From Haloechinothrix aidingensis (GTDB taxonomy: Bacteria > Actinomycetota > Actinomycetes > Mycobacteriales > Pseudonocardiaceae), in NCBI RefSeq assembly GCF_013450155.1, contig NZ_JACCKD010000001.1, positions 496,001 through 560,000 on the forward strand: a stretch of DNA of 64,000 nt, written 5' to 3'. Shown here piece after piece: positions 60,797 through 64,000 of this stretch. The number at the start of each line of letters is the position of its first letter. Positions within the stretch are counted from its first letter, which is position 1. Position numbers and translations under genes: made by a program. Below the pieces are notes generated by a model. That model made no database searches, was not told the origin of the DNA, and saw nothing but the letters and a program-made list of their open reading frames with translations.

Positions 60797-61681
60797 ATGG
60801 ACAGAGCGTTGCCGGACACGGTCATGGAGTGGGCGAACGGGGGACGGCTGGTCGACACCGCGCCCGGGCGGGTCTTCGTGCACCGATCCGACGGTTCGGC
60901 GCCGTACCTCGTGTTCCTGCACGGGTACCCCACCTGCGGGTACGACTTCCGGCAGGTGATCGATCGCCTGCCGCACCGGGCCACACTCGCGCCGGACTTC
61001 CTCGGTTTCGGCCTGTCGGACAAGCCGCGCCCGCACCGGTACGGCATCCTCGAGCACGCCGACGTGGTGGAGGAGGTCCTCGCGGCGCACGGCTCCGACG
61101 AGGCCGACATCGTCGCGCACGACATGGGTACGTCCGTGGCGACCGAGCTGATGGCGCGCGAACTCGCTGGCACCCTCTCGTTCCGGTTGCGGCGGGTGGT
61201 CCTGTCCAACGGCGGCGTCATCATCGAGCGGGCCAGCCTCCGGCTGATCCAGCGGGCCCTGCTGAGCCCGTTGGGGCCGCTGGTCTCCCGGCTGTCCAAC
61301 CGGCGCATGTTCGCTCAGCAGCTCGGGCGGCTGTTCTCCGCGCACCACCCCCTCGACCGGCGGGAAGCCGCGGCGCAGTGGGCGCTGGTCAGCAACGCGG
61401 GCGGCCACCGCATCGCACACCTGCTGTGCCGTTACGTGCGCGAACGCTCGTACTACGCGCGGCGCTGGCACGGCGCGATCGGCTCGTGGGAGGGGACGCT
61501 CGGCTTCCTGTGGGGGCTGCGGGACCCCGTCGCGACCGGGCACGTCCTCAACGGGCTGCGCGAGCTGCGCCCGTCGGCTCCCGTGGTCGAGCTGGCCGAG
61601 CTCGGTCACTACCCCCAGCTGGAAGACCCTGAGGCATTCACCGAGGCGATGCTGCGCTTGCTGGACGACCGTTCGTCGTGA
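60797..61681 (+). CDS. Alpha/beta hydrolase with Asp nucleophile (epoxide hydrolase/haloalkane dehalogenase-like)
   Basis: 294 residues. LHGYPTCGYDF carries the oxyanion region, and the nucleophile elbow reads AHDMGTSVA with Asp109 instead of Ser, as in epoxide hydrolases and haloalkane dehalogenases. The base His is in ELGHYPQLEDPE. Divergent from the selenoprotein operon; a shared dehalogenation theme with the deiodinase-like gene is speculation. Confidence 0.85.
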   Translation: MDRALPDTVMEWANGGRLVDTAPGRVFVHRSDGSAPYLVFLHGYPTCGYDFRQVIDRLPHRATLAPDFLGFGLSDKPRPHRYGILEHADVVEEVLAAHGSDEADIVAHDMGTSVATELMARELAGTLSFRLRRVVLSNGGVIIERASLRLIQRALLSPLGPLVSRLSNRRMFAQQLGRLFSAHHPLDRREAAAQWALVSNAGGHRIAHLLCRYVRERSYYARRWHGAIGSWEGTLGFLWGLRDPVATGHVLNGLRELRPSAPVVELAELGHYPQLEDPEAFTEAMLRLLDDRSS

Positions 61682-61939
61682 TCGCCCATAGCATCGCGGT
61701 ACTCCACATCGCCGGGCCGGATCGCCGTGCGCGGGAACGTGTCGTGACCGAGGACGCGCAGCCCGGATTCCGGGATCGCACACCCTCTTCGAGGAGCAGG
61801 GGGTTGTAGCGAGGTCTGCCTGGACTGAGCTGTATCAGATGCGGAAGTGTTTATCAGGCAATGTGTTATGTGTCACACTTCTGGGTGTATGTCGGGCGGT
61901 GCTGTCCGGGCCGCCCGGGTTGGAGAACGGAGGCCACTG

Positions 61940-63301
61940 ATGACGGTCCGAACCCGGTATCGCTACCCGGCCCTGCTCAGTGCCCCGCTCCTGCTGGCGG
62001 CCGGCCTCAGCGGGCTGACGGCATCGGCCCAGGAGGCCGACACGATCACGCACACCGACAACATCCAGCTGGACGACAGGTCCCCGTTCGCCTACGGCAC
62101 CGACCTCGCCTTCAACGGTGACCTGGTCGCGGCCGGGGCGGGCGCGTGGGAGGAGGACGCCCGCTCGGACAGCGGGGTGCGCATCTTCGAACGGAACAGC
62201 GATGGCAGCCTCGACGAGCTGTCCTTCCTGAACTGCTCGGCCTGGCATGCCGACGTCGACTGGGTGCAGGGGCGCTACATCGTGCAGTCCAGCGACAACG
62301 AGGCGGACAACTCGACGTGCGAACCGGGCAGGAACTCCGCGGGAATCCGCGTCATCGACGCCGAGAACCCGCGCCGCCCCTCCTCGGTCGGGTTCGCCGA
62401 GACGATTCACGGCTCGCACAACCTCACCGCTGTCGGCGACACCGGGCTGGTCTACAACTCCTCCTACAACCTGGGTGACCCCACCGACGTCGACGGGCTG
62501 TCCATCATCGACGTTGCGGCGGACCCGGAGGATCCCCCTGTCCGCTTCCTCGAGTTCCCGGACGCGGACAGCAGCTCCGCGCATCCGGAGATGACGAACA
62601 ACAGCGGCACGATGCCCACCTCGCCCGGCTGCCACGACATCGGCCTCGACCTCGACCACGACAGGGCCTTCTGTGCCGGGATCACCGAGACCATGATCTG
62701 GGACATCTCCGACCCGCGTAACCCGGCGATCGAGACGATCATCCACAATCCCGACGTCTCGATCCACCACGGCGCGCAGGCCAACCAGGACGGCGACGTG
62801 CTGCTGGTGCAGGACGAGTGGCTCGGCGCGGCGGGAGCCAACTCGGGGTGCCTGGCGCCGCACCAGCCGTCCGGAACCATCTGGTTCTACGACATCAGCG
62901 ACCCGGACAACCCGCAGCCGCGGTCCTACTGGTCGGCGCCCGAGCCCGACCCGACCGCCGACTTCTGCACGACACACTTCTTCGGCACCTTCGAGATGCC
63001 CATCGACGGCGAGCAGCACGACATGGTGGTCACCTCCTACTACCAGCACGGGGTGTGGGTCGCCGACTTCACCGACCCGGCTTCGGTCGAGACACACGCG
63101 TTCTACGAGCCGGACGGTGCGAACTTCTGGAGTGCCTACCCCTACAAGGGGCGCCTCTATGCGAACAGTTTCTCCCCGGCGACGTTGACCGGCTCCGATC
63201 CGGCGTCGGCCGACAAGGGCGGTATCTGGACGTTCCGGCTGGACGGCTACGGCGAGGACGTCGGCGAGCATCCCGGACGGCCCGCGCACGCGGGACCGTA
63301 G
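61940..63301 (+). CDS. Secreted LVIVD-repeat beta-propeller protein
   Basis: 453 residues from ATG 61940 (GGAGG six bases upstream). Signal peptide ending near GLTASAQEA. Repeated blades of the type GIRVIDAENPRRPSSVG, LSIIDVAADPEDPP, TMIWDISDPRNPAI and IWFYDISDPDNPQP are LVIVD repeats. Several paired cysteines and His residues (SCTVH-free, but NCSAWHADVDW, PGCHDIGLDLDHD, HHGAQ) hint at metal or disulfide sites. Extracellular; function unknown. Confidence 0.85.
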   Translation: MTVRTRYRYPALLSAPLLLAAGLSGLTASAQEADTITHTDNIQLDDRSPFAYGTDLAFNGDLVAAGAGAWEEDARSDSGVRIFERNSDGSLDELSFLNCSAWHADVDWVQGRYIVQSSDNEADNSTCEPGRNSAGIRVIDAENPRRPSSVGFAETIHGSHNLTAVGDTGLVYNSSYNLGDPTDVDGLSIIDVAADPEDPPVRFLEFPDADSSSAHPEMTNNSGTMPTSPGCHDIGLDLDHDRAFCAGITETMIWDISDPRNPAIETIIHNPDVSIHHGAQANQDGDVLLVQDEWLGAAGANSGCLAPHQPSGTIWFYDISDPDNPQPRSYWSAPEPDPTADFCTTHFFGTFEMPIDGEQHDMVVTSYYQHGVWVADFTDPASVETHAFYEPDGANFWSAYPYKGRLYANSFSPATLTGSDPASADKGGIWTFRLDGYGEDVGEHPGRPAHAGP

Positions 63302-63333
63302 GAGGCGACACCGTCCCGCCCGGTCGCCCGGGG

Positions 63334-64000
63334 TCACGCGGGCCGGTGGGCCACGACCCTGCGCAGCGGCAGGGGGAGACGGTGCCCGGGGCGGGCCCGT
63401 CCCGCCAGCCTGCGCTTGGCATCGGCGATGCGCCGCTCGTCGTGACCGGGCAGGTAGAGGCCGTCGATCAGTAGCTCCACACTCTCCGGTGTGGACAACT
63501 CGAGGGTGAACACCCGTCGCTGCTCAGAGCCGACCGCGAACCCGTGCTCGCGCAGGATCGTCCCCAGGCCGTCGCGCGCCTCCGGAGTGGGCCACGGCTG
63601 GCTGCGGATACCGAGCGCGCGCATGAGCCCTGTCCAGCGGAGCCATCCGGTCGGGTGTGGAGCCAGCCGGGACGGGACGAGGGCGACGAGCGTGCCCCCG
63701 GGTCGCAGCACACGGTGGACCTCGGCCAGCACGGGCTCGATCGGTGCGAACAGCGGGAAGCACAGCGCGGCGCAGACCGCGTCGACGGAGCCGGTGCCCA
63801 GCGGCAGCGCGTCGGCTCGGGCGCGGAGTACGGGCCCGCGGCCCGCACGGGCGGCAGCGGACAGCTCCCCCGCGGAGCTGTCCACTCCCAGCCAGCGAGC
63901 GTGCGGGAGCACGTCACGGGTGGGTGCCGAACCGCACGCCAGGTCCAGTACCGGGCCGGACGTGCCGTGCAGGGGCTCGACCAGCCAGCCGTACGGTGAA
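63334..64000 (-). CDS. Class I SAM-dependent methyltransferase, 5' end outside window
   Basis: The frame is open to the right edge, so the start is missing. Motif I VLDLACGSAPTRDVLP, then WLGVDSS (motif II), LPLGTGSVDAVCAALCF (motif III region) and VLRPGGTLVALVP. Similar to Methyltransf_11 enzymes; substrate unknown. About 222 codons are present, probably most of the protein. Confidence 0.87.
   Translation of the reverse strand, partial: SPYGWLVEPLHGTSGPVLDLACGSAPTRDVLPHARWLGVDSSAGELSAAARAGRGPVLRARADALPLGTGSVDAVCAALCFPLFAPIEPVLAEVHRVLRPGGTLVALVPSRLAPHPTGWLRWTGLMRALGIRSQPWPTPEARDGLGTILREHGFAVGSEQRRVFTLELSTPESVELLIDGLYLPGHDERRIADAKRRLAGRARPGHRLPLPLRRVVAHRPA

Noticed and set aside
61835-63337. 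Minus-strand open frame antisense to the LVIVD protein
   Set aside because: Shadow of a strongly biased coding sequence; signal peptide, ribosome site and repeats are all on the plus strand.

Overview
The window reads as chromosomal DNA of a high-GC, mycothiol-producing actinomycete. The evidence is GC-rich codon use, frequent GTG/TTG starts, mycothiol synthase (MshD), GlnR, LmeA, RsiG, DUF3073 and a Cys-attenuator leader peptide. The best fit is a Pseudonocardiaceae-like genus; this is inferred from gene content, not from a marker gene.

Layout. 0-7 kb: partial sugar porter with divergent ROK repressor, Mug glycosylase, deaminase, Gfo/Idh oxidoreductase, 3-hydroxyacyl-CoA dehydrogenase, DUF3073 and an RsiG-like c-di-GMP anti-sigma factor. 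7-30 kb: a backbone whose order matches, from memory, M. tuberculosis Rv0810c-Rv0823c: ygfZ, pabC, nitrobindin, sseC, cysA, thioredoxin, lmeA, glnR, mshD, phosphate transport/phoU, LytR-CpsA-Psr protein, dus. It carries inserted blocks: a wax-ester-synthase cassette flanked by two paralogous zinc/HTH-like proteins (9.2-12.0 kb), a TetR/P450 pair (23.5-25.3 kb) and a GGDEF cyclase (27.7 kb). 30-46 kb: mixed metabolic genes, including a damaged MarR/dioxygenase/esterase group, formaldehyde-dehydrogenase-like ADH, an RND exporter, CcdA plus a TlpA-like lipoprotein and two DUF427 proteins, with three copies of a palindromic repeat that overlaps gene stop codons. 46-54 kb: GH15, patatin, lipoprotein, a P1B-ATPase with a noncanonical YPC motif and its MerR regulator, and a beta-carbonic anhydrase.

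54-60.6 kb is the highlight: a selenocysteine locus. tRNA-Sec (anticodon TCA), selA and selB run rightward. Facing them is a leftward four-gene redox operon: glutaredoxin, FAD disulfide oxidoreductase, an OsmC-family protein and an iodothyronine-deiodinase-like thioredoxin-fold protein. The last two are each interrupted by one in-frame TGA exactly at the catalytic position, and each TGA is followed by a SECIS-like hairpin placed as in E. coli fdhF. Ordinary annotation would split or truncate both. selD is not in the window.

The right end holds an Asp-nucleophile alpha/beta hydrolase, a secreted LVIVD-type beta-propeller protein and a partial methyltransferase. Visible regulation includes a PHO box before pstS, a long hairpin that buries the pstC start, a MerR promoter with a 20-bp spacer, a cysteine-attenuation leader and several dyad operators.
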